From: an uncultured Clostridia bacterium
GTDB lineage: Bacteria; Bacillota; Clostridia; UBA1381
Assembly: GCA_944390495.1 (NCBI GenBank)
Contig: CALXQE010000108.1
Span: 1 to 48,320 of the forward strand
DNA: 48,320 bases
Direction of reading: 5' to 3'
The translations under genes and the position numbers were made by a program. The notes beneath the pieces are model-generated. The model saw only the letters and a program-made list of their open reading frames with translations. It searched no databases and was not told the origin of the DNA. This document shows, piece by piece, positions 25,129 through 32,979 of this stretch; the first letter of the stretch is position 1, and the number at the start of each line of letters is the position of its first letter.

Positions 25129-25569
25129 ATGTCTTTAGAAACATCAGCTATCTTTATCGGACATAGGGAATGCTTTGATATATCAAGAGAACAAATTAAA
25201 GGAGCAATCATAGAACTTGTAGAAAAAGGTGTAACAGAATTTTTAAATGGTGGTCAAGGTAAATTCGATAGAATATGTGCAGGATGTGTAAAAGAGCTTA
25301 AAAGTAAATATCCACATATCAGAAATATTTTAGTAATTCCATATCTTAGTTTTAATATATTTGACAAGGATATTTTTGACCTAATAATATATCCGGAAGA
25401 ATTAGAAAAATATCATTTTAAAGCTGCTATTCCTGCACGAAACAGATATATGGTAGATAATTCAAAGTATGCAATATGCTATGTTACGCACAGTTGGGGT
25501 GGGGCTGCCGTAACTTATGAAAGAGCAAAGAAAAAAGGACTGCAAATAATTAATTTTGGAAAAAAATAA
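25129..25569 (+). CDS. SLOG/DUF1273-like (YpsA-related) small Rossmann protein
   Basis: A 146-residue single-domain protein with features of SLOG nucleotide-binding folds: FIGHRECF at ~9-16 (compare the GHR/GYR start of DUF1273 proteins), the FLNGGQGKFDRICAGCVKELK loop where the family has a Gly-rich nucleotide loop, ARNRYMVDNSKYAICYV and the final GGAAVTYERAKKKGLQIINF strand-helix. SLOG proteins sense or make nucleotide-derived ligands, often in stress or phage-defence systems; the activity of this one is unknown. It pairs with a divergent XRE regulator. Other neighbours are metabolic, so the pair looks like a self-contained accessory unit. Confidence 0.72.
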   Translation: MSLETSAIFIGHRECFDISREQIKGAIIELVEKGVTEFLNGGQGKFDRICAGCVKELKSKYPHIRNILVIPYLSFNIFDKDIFDLIIYPEELEKYHFKAAIPARNRYMVDNSKYAICYVTHSWGGAAVTYERAKKKGLQIINFGKK

Positions 25570-25596
25570 AAGGCGGATATTAAATATCCGCCTTAA
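25570..25596 (-). terminator. Terminator of kdgA-kdgK
   Basis: Stem AAGGCGGATAT (25570-25580) / ATATCCGCCTT (25584-25594). The T-run lies on the minus-strand side, so it mainly ends the kdg transcript, though it also meets the SLOG gene end. Confidence 0.8.
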
Positions 25597-25606
25597 AACA
25601 ACAAAC

Positions 25607-26638
25607 TTATCTTTGTACACGTCCGCTGCCGTCGCCGCCTGCAAGATTTTCAACATCTGCTCTTGAAACAAGGTTAAAGTCACCAGGGATTGTGTGCTTC
25701 AAAGCTGAAGCTGCAACACCGAATTCAAGTGCTTCTTTGAAGTTCTTGCCGTCAAGGAAACCACAGATTGTACCGCCTGCAAAGCTATCGCCGCCGCCTA
25801 CACGGTCAACGATTGGGTGAATTCTGTATTCCTTTGAGTGATAGAATTCATCGTCATCCTTTGAATAGATACAAGCTGACCAGCCGTTATCTGAAGCTGA
25901 CTTTGAAACTCTAAGTGAAGAAATAACATACTTAAAGTCAAATTTAGCAACCATCTGCTTAAAGATGCTTTCATAACCTGCAAGATTAAGTTCACCGCTT
26001 GTTACGTCTGTGTTTTCAGGCTTGAAACCAAGAACTTTATCAGCATCTTCTTCGTTACCGATACAAACGTCAACATACTGCATTAGGTTTGACATAACCT
26101 TTTGAGCCTTTTCTGATGACCAAAGCTTCTTTCGAAAGTTTAGGTCACAAGAAACTGTAACGCCGTGCTTTTTAGCAGCCTTACAAGCAAGCTCTGTAAG
26201 CTCTGCTGCTGCATCTGAAACAGCAGGTGTAATACCTGTAAAGTGGAACCAGTCAGCACCTTCAAAAATTGCGTCGAAATCAAAATCATCAGCTGTTGCT
26301 GTTGAGATAGAAGAATGAGCCCTGTCGTAAACTACGTTTGAAGCTCTCATTGAAGCACCTGTTTCAAGATAGTAGATACCAAGTCTTTCTCCGCCCTTTG
26401 CGATATTCTTTGTACCTACATTCATCTTGCGAAGTGCTGCAACTGCACATTCACCGATTGGGTTTTCAGGAACCTTTGTAACAAATTCAGCATCATGACC
26501 ATAGTTTGCAAGTGATACTGCAACGTTAGCCTCTCCGCCGCCGTAGCATACGTCAAATTCGTCTGCCTGGATAAACTTTTCATTGTTAGGTGTGGACAAT
26601 CTAAGCATGATTTCGCCCATTGTAACTACTTTTGCCAT
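25607..26638 (-). CDS. kdgK: 2-keto-3-deoxygluconate kinase (PfkB family)
   Basis: Phosphorylates KDG, the product of galacturonate or glucuronate breakdown, to KDPG. The 343-residue ribokinase-fold protein has GGGEANVAVSLANYG (~residues 33-47) and the catalytic loop VDRVGGGDSFAGG (~290-302), where the usual GAGD is GGGD. It follows kdgA by 26 nt. AAAGGAGTTATAAACA precedes the ATG. Uronate isomerase and reductase/dehydratase genes are not in this window. Another PfkB sugar kinase is possible, but the kdgA neighbour supports KDG. Confidence 0.9.
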   Translation of the reverse strand: MAKVVTMGEIMLRLSTPNNEKFIQADEFDVCYGGGEANVAVSLANYGHDAEFVTKVPENPIGECAVAALRKMNVGTKNIAKGGERLGIYYLETGASMRASNVVYDRAHSSISTATADDFDFDAIFEGADWFHFTGITPAVSDAAAELTELACKAAKKHGVTVSCDLNFRKKLWSSEKAQKVMSNLMQYVDVCIGNEEDADKVLGFKPENTDVTSGELNLAGYESIFKQMVAKFDFKYVISSLRVSKSASDNGWSACIYSKDDDEFYHSKEYRIHPIVDRVGGGDSFAGGTICGFLDGKNFKEALEFGVAASALKHTIPGDFNLVSRADVENLAGGDGSGRVQR

Positions 26639-26664
26639 TGTTTATAACTCCTTTAATATGTAAA

Positions 26665-27318
26665 TTATTTGTTAAGTTCTGCTCTTGCAGCTTTAATGTT
26701 TGCGATAAATTCTTTAGCTGTTTCTGTAATTGCGTTGTAGTCGCCTGTCTTAGCACCCTTTGTAAGTGAAGAACCTGCACCAACTGCTACAACACCTGCT
26801 TTAATCCATTCAGCAACATTATCCTTGTCAACTCCGCCTGTCGGCATCATCTGAGCCTGAGGAAGAGGACCCTTGATGTCCTTTATAATCTTAGGACCGT
26901 ACAAATCAGCAGGGAATATCTTAATTATATCAGCACCTGCTTCCATAGCTGTTATAACTTCTGTAATTGTTGCACAGCCAGGCATATATGGTACTCTGTA
27001 ACGGTTACAAAGTTTAGCTGTTTCAACATTGAATGCAGGGCTTACGATAAAGTTTGCACCGGCCAAAATAGCCATTCTTGCTGTTTCAGGGTCAAGAACT
27101 GTACCTGCACCAAGCATCATTTCACCGTTTGAATATTTTTCAGCTAATGCTGCGATAACTTTGTCTGCACCTGGAACTGTAAATGTAAGTTCAATACCTG
27201 TACATCCGCCTGCAAGACAAGCATCTGAAATCTTAATAGCTTCTTCAGCATTGTTAGCTCTTACTACGGCTACAAGACCGCAGTCAGTAAGTTTTTTCAA
27301 TACATCTTCCTTTAACAT
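26665..27318 (-). CDS. kdgA: KDPG (2-keto-3-deoxy-6-phosphogluconate) aldolase
   Basis: Splits KDPG into pyruvate and glyceraldehyde-3-phosphate. The 217 residues show GIELTFTVPG (Glu43), the Schiff-base lysine in IIKIFPAD (Lys133) and MMPTGGV. ATG at 27318 follows GGAGGATTTTTCA; the TTG at 27333 overlaps the ribosome site. It is the first gene of a two-gene minus-strand operon with kdgK, completing the lower uronate pathway. Confidence 0.95.
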   Translation of the reverse strand: MLKEDVLKKLTDCGLVAVVRANNAEEAIKISDACLAGGCTGIELTFTVPGADKVIAALAEKYSNGEMMLGAGTVLDPETARMAILAGANFIVSPAFNVETAKLCNRYRVPYMPGCATITEVITAMEAGADIIKIFPADLYGPKIIKDIKGPLPQAQMMPTGGVDKDNVAEWIKAGVVAVGAGSSLTKGAKTGDYNAITETAKEFIANIKAARAELNK

Positions 27319-27352
27319 TGAAAAATCCTCCAATCAAAATTTTACTATTATA

Positions 27353-27381
27353 ATTTTATCACAAATAGTTTAAATTTGCAA
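27353..27381 (-). promoter_or_regulatory. Promoter of kdgA-kdgK
   Basis: On the minus strand, -35 TTGCAA (27381-27376), 17-bp spacer, -10 TAAAAT (27358-27353). A TATAAT lies at 27352-27347 but lacks a -35 box. Confidence 0.5.
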
Positions 27382-27390
27382 TATAATACA

Positions 27391-27436
27391 TAAAAAAATA
27401 CACCGCAGTATGATAAAAATTCAAAATGCGGTGTAT
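27391..27436 (-). terminator. Terminator of the DUF975-GNAT unit
   Basis: Stem ATACACCGCA (27398-27407) / TGCGGTGTAT (27427-27436) with a 19-nt loop, and a T-run on the minus strand. Confidence 0.75.
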
Positions 27437-27452
27437 GTATGATTAATATGTT

Positions 27453-27887
27453 TTACTCACGCCATATCATAGTGTACATAACTTCATTATTGTATGGATG
27501 CCTTTTAGCTCCGTCAATTAAAAAACCTGATTTGGTAGAGAAAGACAGTGCTTTTCTGTTTTTTGCATATATTTCAATATGTAAAAGCGAATATTCAGAT
27601 TTTAAGAAGTCTATTAATTTTTTACCTATGCCTATATTTTGATATGCAGGATCGACAAAAAGCCCGGCAATTCTGTTATCGTCAGAAACGCATACAAAGG
27701 CTAAAATTTTATCGTCTTCCATATAGGCAAAAATATCATTACCGTTTATATACTGCTTCTTTATAAGGTCATAGTGTGTTTGCCAAAAATCAGGCTCAAC
27801 AAAGGAATTATCCTTTGTTGTAGTGCGGAGCCATAAATCCATGACTTCATAATTGCGTGATTTATCAAGAAGTTTAATATGTTCCAT
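27453..27887 (-). CDS. GNAT-family N-acetyltransferase
   Basis: Transfers an acetyl group from acetyl-CoA to an unknown amine. The 144-residue protein has a typical GNAT fold: DDKILAFVCVSDDNRIAGLFVDPAYQNIGIGKKLIDFLK (~residues 58-96) holds the CoA-binding V-x-P-x-Q-x2-G-x-G motif as VDPAYQNIGIG. The LHIEIYAKNRKALSFSTKSGF segment is also standard. Its start is 17 nt after the DUF975 gene's stop, so the two are co-transcribed. Substrate unknown. Confidence 0.88.
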   Translation of the reverse strand: MEHIKLLDKSRNYEVMDLWLRTTTKDNSFVEPDFWQTHYDLIKKQYINGNDIFAYMEDDKILAFVCVSDDNRIAGLFVDPAYQNIGIGKKLIDFLKSEYSLLHIEIYAKNRKALSFSTKSGFLIDGAKRHPYNNEVMYTMIWRE

Positions 27888-27904
27888 AGAGATCGTATCC
27901 TAAC

Positions 27905-28660
27905 TTAGTGTATGTCGTTATAAATAAATTCATCCTCTGCTGCAAAACCGGTAGCTATAATTTCGTTTTTACGTTCAAAATAAAGCTGTGTAAATGCTGC
28001 TTCAATATACGGAGCAAGGAATAATAAACCTATTCCGCATGTAAGCAATGACAGAAGTATCCATCCGATAAATGATAAACTGAAAAGAAAAATACGGAAT
28101 TTATTTCCTTTAGTCATTGCCTTTGAAAGTTCAAATGCACGTTTTCTTTCGATTCCGGGATTTTCTGCCAATATGTAATCAATCATACAATATTGATATG
28201 ATTTTATAATTCCGGGAATTATAAAAACAAATGACCACAGCAAAATAAACAGATTTTGCATAAATACTATGTATACTACATTTTTGTAGTTGGCTTTAAA
28301 CACATGTACAATATCGTTTATGTTTTGTCTGCCAGTCTGTTGATTAATAAAATATTTATAAAGCCCTATATAAAATGGTGTAAGTACAAGGATAGATGAT
28401 ACGACTGTTAAAAGTACATTAATTGACCATGAGGCTATTGTCATATAATCTGTTAAGCCTTGATTGGGTAAATTTCCTGATATAATGTAGCTTGTCAGGC
28501 TTGATGCCGGCAACATAAATGCCACAAAGAAAGAAATAACAGAAGACAGAACATATGATACAGCCATGACAATAAGGCACATACCAAATGATGGCCAATA
28601 GTTTCCCGTAAGATTATATTTTGCAGCTGTTTTTAACTGTGAAAATGGAAGTTTATACAT
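27905..28660 (-). CDS. DUF975 integral membrane protein
   Basis: Polytopic membrane protein of 251 residues and unknown function. The N-terminal LKTAAKYNLTGNYWPSFGMCLIVMAVS and YKYFINQQTGRQNINDIVHVFK segments, then IIPGIIKSYQYCMIDYILAENPGIERKRAFELSKAMTKG, are signatures of DUF975. About six hydrophobic segments are present. Start ATG follows CCGGAGGCGATAGAC. First gene of a two-gene unit with the GNAT gene and divergent from the DUF4190 gene. Confidence 0.88.
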   Translation of the reverse strand: MYKLPFSQLKTAAKYNLTGNYWPSFGMCLIVMAVSYVLSSVISFFVAFMLPASSLTSYIISGNLPNQGLTDYMTIASWSINVLLTVVSSILVLTPFYIGLYKYFINQQTGRQNINDIVHVFKANYKNVVYIVFMQNLFILLWSFVFIIPGIIKSYQYCMIDYILAENPGIERKRAFELSKAMTKGNKFRIFLFSLSFIGWILLSLLTCGIGLLFLAPYIEAAFTQLYFERKNEIIATGFAAEDEFIYNDIH

Positions 28661-28692
28661 GTCTATCGCCTCCGGTATTTAATATTTTTTAT

Positions 28693-28722
28693 ATTATATC
28701 ATACATAAATATATTTTTACAA
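28693..28722 (-). promoter_or_regulatory. Promoter of DUF975-GNAT
   Basis: On the minus strand, -35 TTGTAA (28722-28717), 18-bp spacer, -10 TATAAT (28698-28693), preceded by TGA to give the extended box TGATATAAT. Confidence 0.6.
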
Positions 28723-28760
28723 CATTAAATTATATTGTAAAATAAACTTAATAATATTAT

Positions 28761-28790
28761 CTGAAATTATTGACTTAATTTTGATATAAT
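28761..28790 (+). promoter_or_regulatory. Extended -10 promoter of the DUF4190 gene
   Basis: TGATATAAT at 28782-28790; a 4/6 -35 match CTGAAA (28761-28766) has an 18-bp spacer. Confidence 0.55.
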
Positions 28791-28831
28791 GGTAAAATTA
28801 AAACATAAAAATATTTATGGGGGTGTTTTAG

Positions 28832-29269
28832 ATGGATGAAAATATAAATAATAACATTGAAGAAAATCCGGACAATAATATTCCAAAAGAAGAACAGCAT
28901 ACACAAAACAACCAATATGATGTAAATCAATTTAACGGTGGATATAATAATTACGGACAAAATAATATAAACAATAACGGAAATAACGACAAGTTTGCAA
29001 CTGCATCATTTGTACTTGGAATTGTAGCTTTGTCAATATCAGTAATATGTACCTGTTGTGCGGCGTTTGTTCCTACGGTACTTGGAATATTGGGGCTTGT
29101 TTTTGGTATATCATCAATCAACACCTCAGGAAAAAGCATGTACGCAAAATTAGGTATAATCTTTTCGGCTGTTGCAATAGGTCTTTCTATTTTGTTTATA
29201 ATTTTAAGTATAGTGCTTAGTATCAGTACAAATTTTTTTGAATACATGGAATATTATCCTTGGACATAA
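28832..29269 (+). CDS. DUF4190-type membrane protein with Asn-rich N-terminus
   Basis: A 145-residue protein. The first ~50 residues are extremely Asn-rich and hydrophilic (NNYGQNNINNNGNN), the next part has two transmembrane segments (~55-85 and 105-130) with FATASFVLGIVALSIS and LGILGLVFGISSINTSGKSMYAKLGIIFS, the DUF4190 pattern. It is monocistronic and ends at the bidirectional terminator. Function is unknown. The tail is likely cytoplasmic and disordered. Confidence 0.82.
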   Translation: MDENINNNIEENPDNNIPKEEQHTQNNQYDVNQFNGGYNNYGQNNINNNGNNDKFATASFVLGIVALSISVICTCCAAFVPTVLGILGLVFGISSINTSGKSMYAKLGIIFSAVAIGLSILFIILSIVLSISTNFFEYMEYYPWT

Positions 29270-29270
29270 C

Positions 29271-29303
29271 AAAAAATGCCGGCAAAAAACGCCGGCTTTT
29301 TTT
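29271..29303. terminator. Bidirectional terminator between DUF4190 and DUF2752 genes
   Basis: Stem GCCGGC (29278-29283) / GCCGGC (29291-29296) with an A-rich loop, A-run to the left and T7 to the right. Confidence 0.85.
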
Positions 29304-29688
29304 ATGGCATGAAATTGATAAAATTTCGTATTATAAAATAAAAAATAAGGAATATGCAAAGTACAATGTATACACTTATTTTTCTGGGAAAAAGTATGAC
29401 CGGCCCGTGCCATATTGATATAACAGACTGGAGATAAAATAAAATAAGTGCGGCAATTATAATGGGTAATGTTATATTATATCTAAGTGCATCTATAATA
29501 TTTAAGGATAAAAGTGATTTTAATGCACGGGTATTTCCGCAGCCGGGACAAAGAAGTCCTGTTATTTTATGAAATTGACACTGTGGTAGTATATTAATGA
29601 TTGAATATATAAAATCTTTCATTAAAAATATTATAAAAACAGTGGCAGGAGGCAGTAAAGTTATAAGTAAACGTTTCAAATTATTCAT
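29302..29688 (-). CDS. DUF2752 membrane protein
   Basis: A 128-residue protein with three hydrophobic segments and the DUF2752 core C-x-(H)-K-x-TGLLCPGCGNTRALKSLLSLNIIDALRYN. The CPGCGxTRA motif is the family mark, and its paired cysteines may bind metal. The start is uncertain: ATG at 29688 has GAAAGGA immediately against it, whereas TTG at 29679 would have better spacing. Function unknown. Confidence 0.8.
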   Translation of the reverse strand: MNNLKRLLITLLPPATVFIIFLMKDFIYSIINILPQCQFHKITGLLCPGCGNTRALKSLLSLNIIDALRYNITLPIIIAALILFYLQSVISIWHGPVILFPRKISVYIVLCIFLIFYFIIRNFINFMP

Positions 29689-29704
29689 TCCTTTCACATA
29701 TATA

Positions 29705-29733
29705 ATTATATCATCTAAATTGACTGTATTCAA
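29705..29733 (-). promoter_or_regulatory. Promoter of the DUF2752 gene
   Basis: On the minus strand, -35 TTGAAT (29733-29728), 17-bp spacer, extended -10 TGATATAAT (29713-29705). Confidence 0.6.
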
Positions 29734-29751
29734 TAAAATATCAAAATAAGC

Positions 29752-29780
29752 TTGTTAAAAGTACATAAATGTTGTATAAT
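29752..29780 (+). promoter_or_regulatory. Promoter of the glycosyltransferase operon
   Basis: -35 TTGTTA (29752-29757), 17-bp spacer, -10 TATAAT (29775-29780). Confidence 0.65.
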
Positions 29781-29814
29781 TACTGTATTATTAAATTACA
29801 GAGGAGATAGTATC

Positions 29815-30789
29815 ATGAACAAGGGTGTTAATTTATATGTTGTTGTACCTTGCTATAATGAAGAAGCGGTACTGCATGAAACATCTAAGAGAATGCTTGA
29901 GCTTTTCGGAAAAATGAAGTCTGAGGAGCTTATAAATGAAAAGAGCAGAATAGTATTTGTTGACGACGGTTCAAAGGATAAAACATGGACTATTATAGAT
30001 GAACTTACAAAGGAGCATAAGGAAATTGCAGGAATAAAGCTTGCAAGAAACGCAGGTCATCAAAATGCACTGTTAGGCGGACTTATGACTGTTAAAGATG
30101 ATTGCGACTGTGCAATTTCTATTGATGCAGACTTGCAGGACGACATAAATGTAATCCCTGATATGATTAAAAAGTTTAAGGACGGATATGATGTTGTTTA
30201 CGGGGTAAGAAATAAGCGTGAAACGGACACATTCTTTAAACGTACAACGGCAGTAGGATTTTACAGAATAATGGAGATGATGGGGGTTAATATAGTATTT
30301 AACCATGCTGATTACAGATTAATGAGCAGACGTGCACTTGAGGGACTTTCTCAGTTCCCTGAGAGAAATTTGTTTTTAAGGGGAATGGTACCTCTTGTTG
30401 GTTATCGCTCAGATTGTGTGTATTATGACAGAAATGAGAGATTTGCAGGTGAGTCAAAATATCCATTAAAAAAGATGATTTCCTTTGCCTTTGACGGTAT
30501 TACATCATTTAGTATAAGCCCAATTCGTGTGATTTCAGCTTTTGGTGCGATAGTGTGTGTTATTGCGGTTATCATGGCTATATACGCATTGGTTCAAAAA
30601 ATTATGGGGCATACAGATGCAGGATGGGCGTCCCTTATGATGTCAATATGGTTTATAGGCGGTGTTCAGCTTCTTTCGGTTGGACTTATCGGAGAATATA
30701 TAGGTAAACTTTACAAAGAGGTTAAAAGACGTCCGAGATATATTATTGAAGCGTATGTAAATGAACAGGAGGCGGGGAAAGATGTATGA
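29815..30789 (+). CDS. GT2 glycosyltransferase, GtrB/polyprenyl-phosphate type
   Basis: Likely transfers a sugar from a nucleotide donor to undecaprenyl phosphate at the membrane, for surface polymer glycosylation. The 324 residues have the GT-A start [14 protein letters not shown], the [11 protein letters not shown] loop, metal-binding DADLQDD (~residues 107-113), [12 protein letters not shown] and [32 protein letters not shown], then two C-terminal transmembrane helices (~235-260 and 270-295). ATG at 29815 follows AGAGGAGATAGTATC. Stop overlaps the next ATG by 8 nt. Confidence 0.92.
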   Translation: MNKGVNLYVVVPCYNEEAVLHETSKRMLELFGKMKSEELINEKSRIVFVDDGSKDKTWTIIDELTKEHKEIAGIKLARNAGHQNALLGGLMTVKDDCDCAISIDADLQDDINVIPDMIKKFKDGYDVVYGVRNKRETDTFFKRTTAVGFYRIMEMMGVNIVFNHADYRLMSRRALEGLSQFPERNLFLRGMVPLVGYRSDCVYYDRNERFAGESKYPLKKMISFAFDGITSFSISPIRVISAFGAIVCVIAVIMAIYALVQKIMGHTDAGWASLMMSIWFIGGVQLLSVGLIGEYIGKLYKEVKRRPRYIIEAYVNEQEAGKDV

Positions 30790-31714
30790 TGTTGCTATAA
30801 TTGGTGCAGGACCGGCAGGATTGTCTGCTGCGATATATGCTGCAAGGGGAGGTATGAAAACGGTTGTTATAGAAAAACTTGCAAGCGGCGGACAGGTGCT
30901 TAATACAAATGAGATAGATAATTATCCGGGATTTAGTGATAATCCCACAGGAGAACAGCTTGCGGAGTCTATAAGAAAACACGCTGAAAAGTTTGATGTT
31001 ACCTTTGCAAGTGAAAATGTAAAGTCTATTGAAAACAGTGAATACGATGTAAAGGTTATTCACACAAGACGAAATAAATACGTTACAAAGTCAATAATAT
31101 TTGCCACAGGAGCAATACCTAAAAAGCTTGGTGCAGAGGGTGAAGAAATGCTTACAGGAGCAGGTGTGTCATATTGTGCAACCTGTGACGGTGCATTTTT
31201 TAGGGATAAGGATGTATGTGTAATAGGCGGCGGAAACACAGCCATGGAGGACGCATTATATCTTGCCGGATTTTGCAAAAATGTATATTTGATAAACAGG
31301 AGCAAAAAGTTTAGAGCCGCTGCAACTTTGGTGGAAAATGTAAAGCGAAACGGTAAAATAAAAATACTTACAGACAGTGTAGTTGATAAATTTAACGGTA
31401 CTTCAATGCTTGAAAGTGTTACTGTAAAAAATACAGTAACAGATGAAAAGAATATTTTAAGTGTTCAGGGTGCTATCGTGGCAATAGGTATTAAACCGTC
31501 ATCAGAATTGGCAAAATCATGTGGTGTGGAATGTTGTCCGAATAATTTTATAAAAACCGATATGTACTTGGCGACAAACGTTAAAGGTATTTTTGCGGCA
31601 GGTGACGTAAGAGTATCGCCTTTAAGACAGGTTATTACAGCTGCGGCAGACGGTGCTGTTGCAGCGACAAGTGCTGTAAATTACGTAAATGAATTGGGTA
31701 TAAAAAGTATATAA
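30782..31714 (+). CDS. Thioredoxin-reductase-like flavoprotein
   Basis: FAD protein with a redox CATC centre that would reduce thioredoxin or a similar partner. The 310 residues show the FAD motif [17 protein letters not shown], the disulfide [11 protein letters not shown] (Cys132, Cys135), the second nucleotide motif [10 protein letters not shown] (149-158) and AGDV near the C-terminus. At the position that usually reads HRR-xxx-R to grip the NADPH phosphate it reads NRSKKFR, with His and the second Arg missing, so the electron donor may differ. ATG at 30782 follows GGAGGCGGGGAAAG and overlaps the preceding gene by 8 nt. Confidence 0.88.
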   Translation: MYDVAIIGAGPAGLSAAIYAARGGMKTVVIEKLASGGQVLNTNEIDNYPGFSDNPTGEQLAESIRKHAEKFDVTFASENVKSIENSEYDVKVIHTRRNKYVTKSIIFATGAIPKKLGAEGEEMLTGAGVSYCATCDGAFFRDKDVCVIGGGNTAMEDALYLAGFCKNVYLINRSKKFRAAATLVENVKRNGKIKILTDSVVDKFNGTSMLESVTVKNTVTDEKNILSVQGAIVAIGIKPSSELAKSCGVECCPNNFIKTDMYLATNVKGIFAAGDVRVSPLRQVITAAADGAVAATSAVNYVNELGIKSI

Positions 31715-31736
31715 ATATTAATACGAAAGGTCGAAT

Positions 31737-32894
31737 ATGAAAAAGACACTTATAAAGAATGCAAAAATATATACAATGTCAGGTGATGTATTTGAAAATG
31801 GCAGTGTATTATTTGATGATAAGATATTATATGTAGGAGAGGAATCAAACTTTGAGGCAGATGAAGTTATTGATGTAAACGGTAAAATCGTTATGCCCGG
31901 ACTTATTGATGCACATTGTCATGTGGGAATGTTTGAGGACTCTTTGGGCTTTGAAGGTGATGATGGAAATGAGGACAGCGACCCTATAACTCCGCACCTT
32001 CGAGCAATAGATGGGATAAACCCATTTGACCGTGGCTTTAGTGAGGCAAGGGAAGCAGGTGTTACAACTGTTGTTACAGGACCGGGCAGTGCAAATCCGG
32101 TGGGCGGACAGTTTGCGGCAGTTAAAACAGCCGGTATCTGTATAGATGATATGATAGTGAAATCACCGGCGGCAATGAAATTTGCACTTGGTGAAAATCC
32201 AAAATGTGTATATAATGAAAAAGATGAAGCACCTGTTACACGTATGGGTACAATGGCACTTATACGAGAACTTTTAATAAAGTCGCAAAATTATATGCAG
32301 CAGCTTGATGAGTGGGAAGACGACAGTGATAATAACGATAAGCCGGAATTTGATATGAAACTTGAGGCTATGATTCCTGTATTGAAAAAAGAAATACCGG
32401 TAAAAATACATGCACACAGGGCAGATGATATTTGCAGTGCATTAAGACTTAAAAAAGAATTTGATATTGATGTTACTATTGAGCACTGTTCAGACGGTGA
32501 TGCAGTATCAAGTGTTCTTGAACGTGAAAAGGTACCTGTAATGCTTGGACCGACTTTGTCAGACAGGAGTAAACCTGAACTTAAAAATTTAACATTTGCT
32601 ACATATAAAAATTTATCCGACAGAGGAATAGATGTGGCAATTATTACAGACCACCCTGAAATAACAATAGGGAATTTGCCCCTTTGTGCAGTTATGGCGG
32701 TAAAACACGGTATGGACGAGAAAAAAGCATTGGAGGCAGTAACTATAACTGCGGCTAAAAACTGCCGTATAGAAGATAGAGTAGGTAGTTTGAAAGAGGG
32801 AAAAGATGCCGATATTGCGGTATTTACAGATTTACCTACACGTTTTGACAGTGAATGTGAAATGGTATTTATAGACGGTAACAGAGTAAAATAA
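31737..32894 (+). CDS. Metal-dependent amidohydrolase (imidazolonepropionase-like)
   Basis: Cytoplasmic hydrolase of unknown substrate in the amidohydrolase superfamily. The 385 residues have the metal ligands HxH in DAHCHVG (His60, His62), His in KIHAHRADD, His in VTIEHCSDG and Asp in ITDHPE, within a TIM-barrel plus the small beta domain at both ends. The TGPGSANPVGGQFAAVKT loop is typical of the subgroup of uncharacterised amidohydrolases. It follows the flavoprotein by 22 nt and is closed by a terminator. Substrate cannot be read from sequence. Confidence 0.85.
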   Translation: MKKTLIKNAKIYTMSGDVFENGSVLFDDKILYVGEESNFEADEVIDVNGKIVMPGLIDAHCHVGMFEDSLGFEGDDGNEDSDPITPHLRAIDGINPFDRGFSEAREAGVTTVVTGPGSANPVGGQFAAVKTAGICIDDMIVKSPAAMKFALGENPKCVYNEKDEAPVTRMGTMALIRELLIKSQNYMQQLDEWEDDSDNNDKPEFDMKLEAMIPVLKKEIPVKIHAHRADDICSALRLKKEFDIDVTIEHCSDGDAVSSVLEREKVPVMLGPTLSDRSKPELKNLTFATYKNLSDRGIDVAIITDHPEITIGNLPLCAVMAVKHGMDEKKALEAVTITAAKNCRIEDRVGSLKEGKDADIAVFTDLPTRFDSECEMVFIDGNRVK

Positions 32895-32896
32895 CT

Positions 32897-32923
32897 AAAG
32901 GACAGCGTCGGCTGTCCTTTTTT
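32897..32923 (+). terminator. Terminator after the amidohydrolase
   Basis: Stem AAAGGACAGC / GCTGTCCTTT with a GTCG loop and a T-run. Confidence 0.88.
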
Positions 32924-32929
32924 GATAAA

Positions 32930-32959
32930 AAAGACAGAGAAACAAAGTTCTCTGTCTTT
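32930..32959 (-). terminator. Terminator of pta-ackA
   Basis: Perfect 12-bp stem AAAGACAGAGAA (32930-32941) / TTCTCTGTCTTT (32948-32959), loop ACAAAG; the T-run lies on the minus strand. Confidence 0.88.
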
Positions 32960-32979
32960 AAAATTATATGCTGTTTTAA

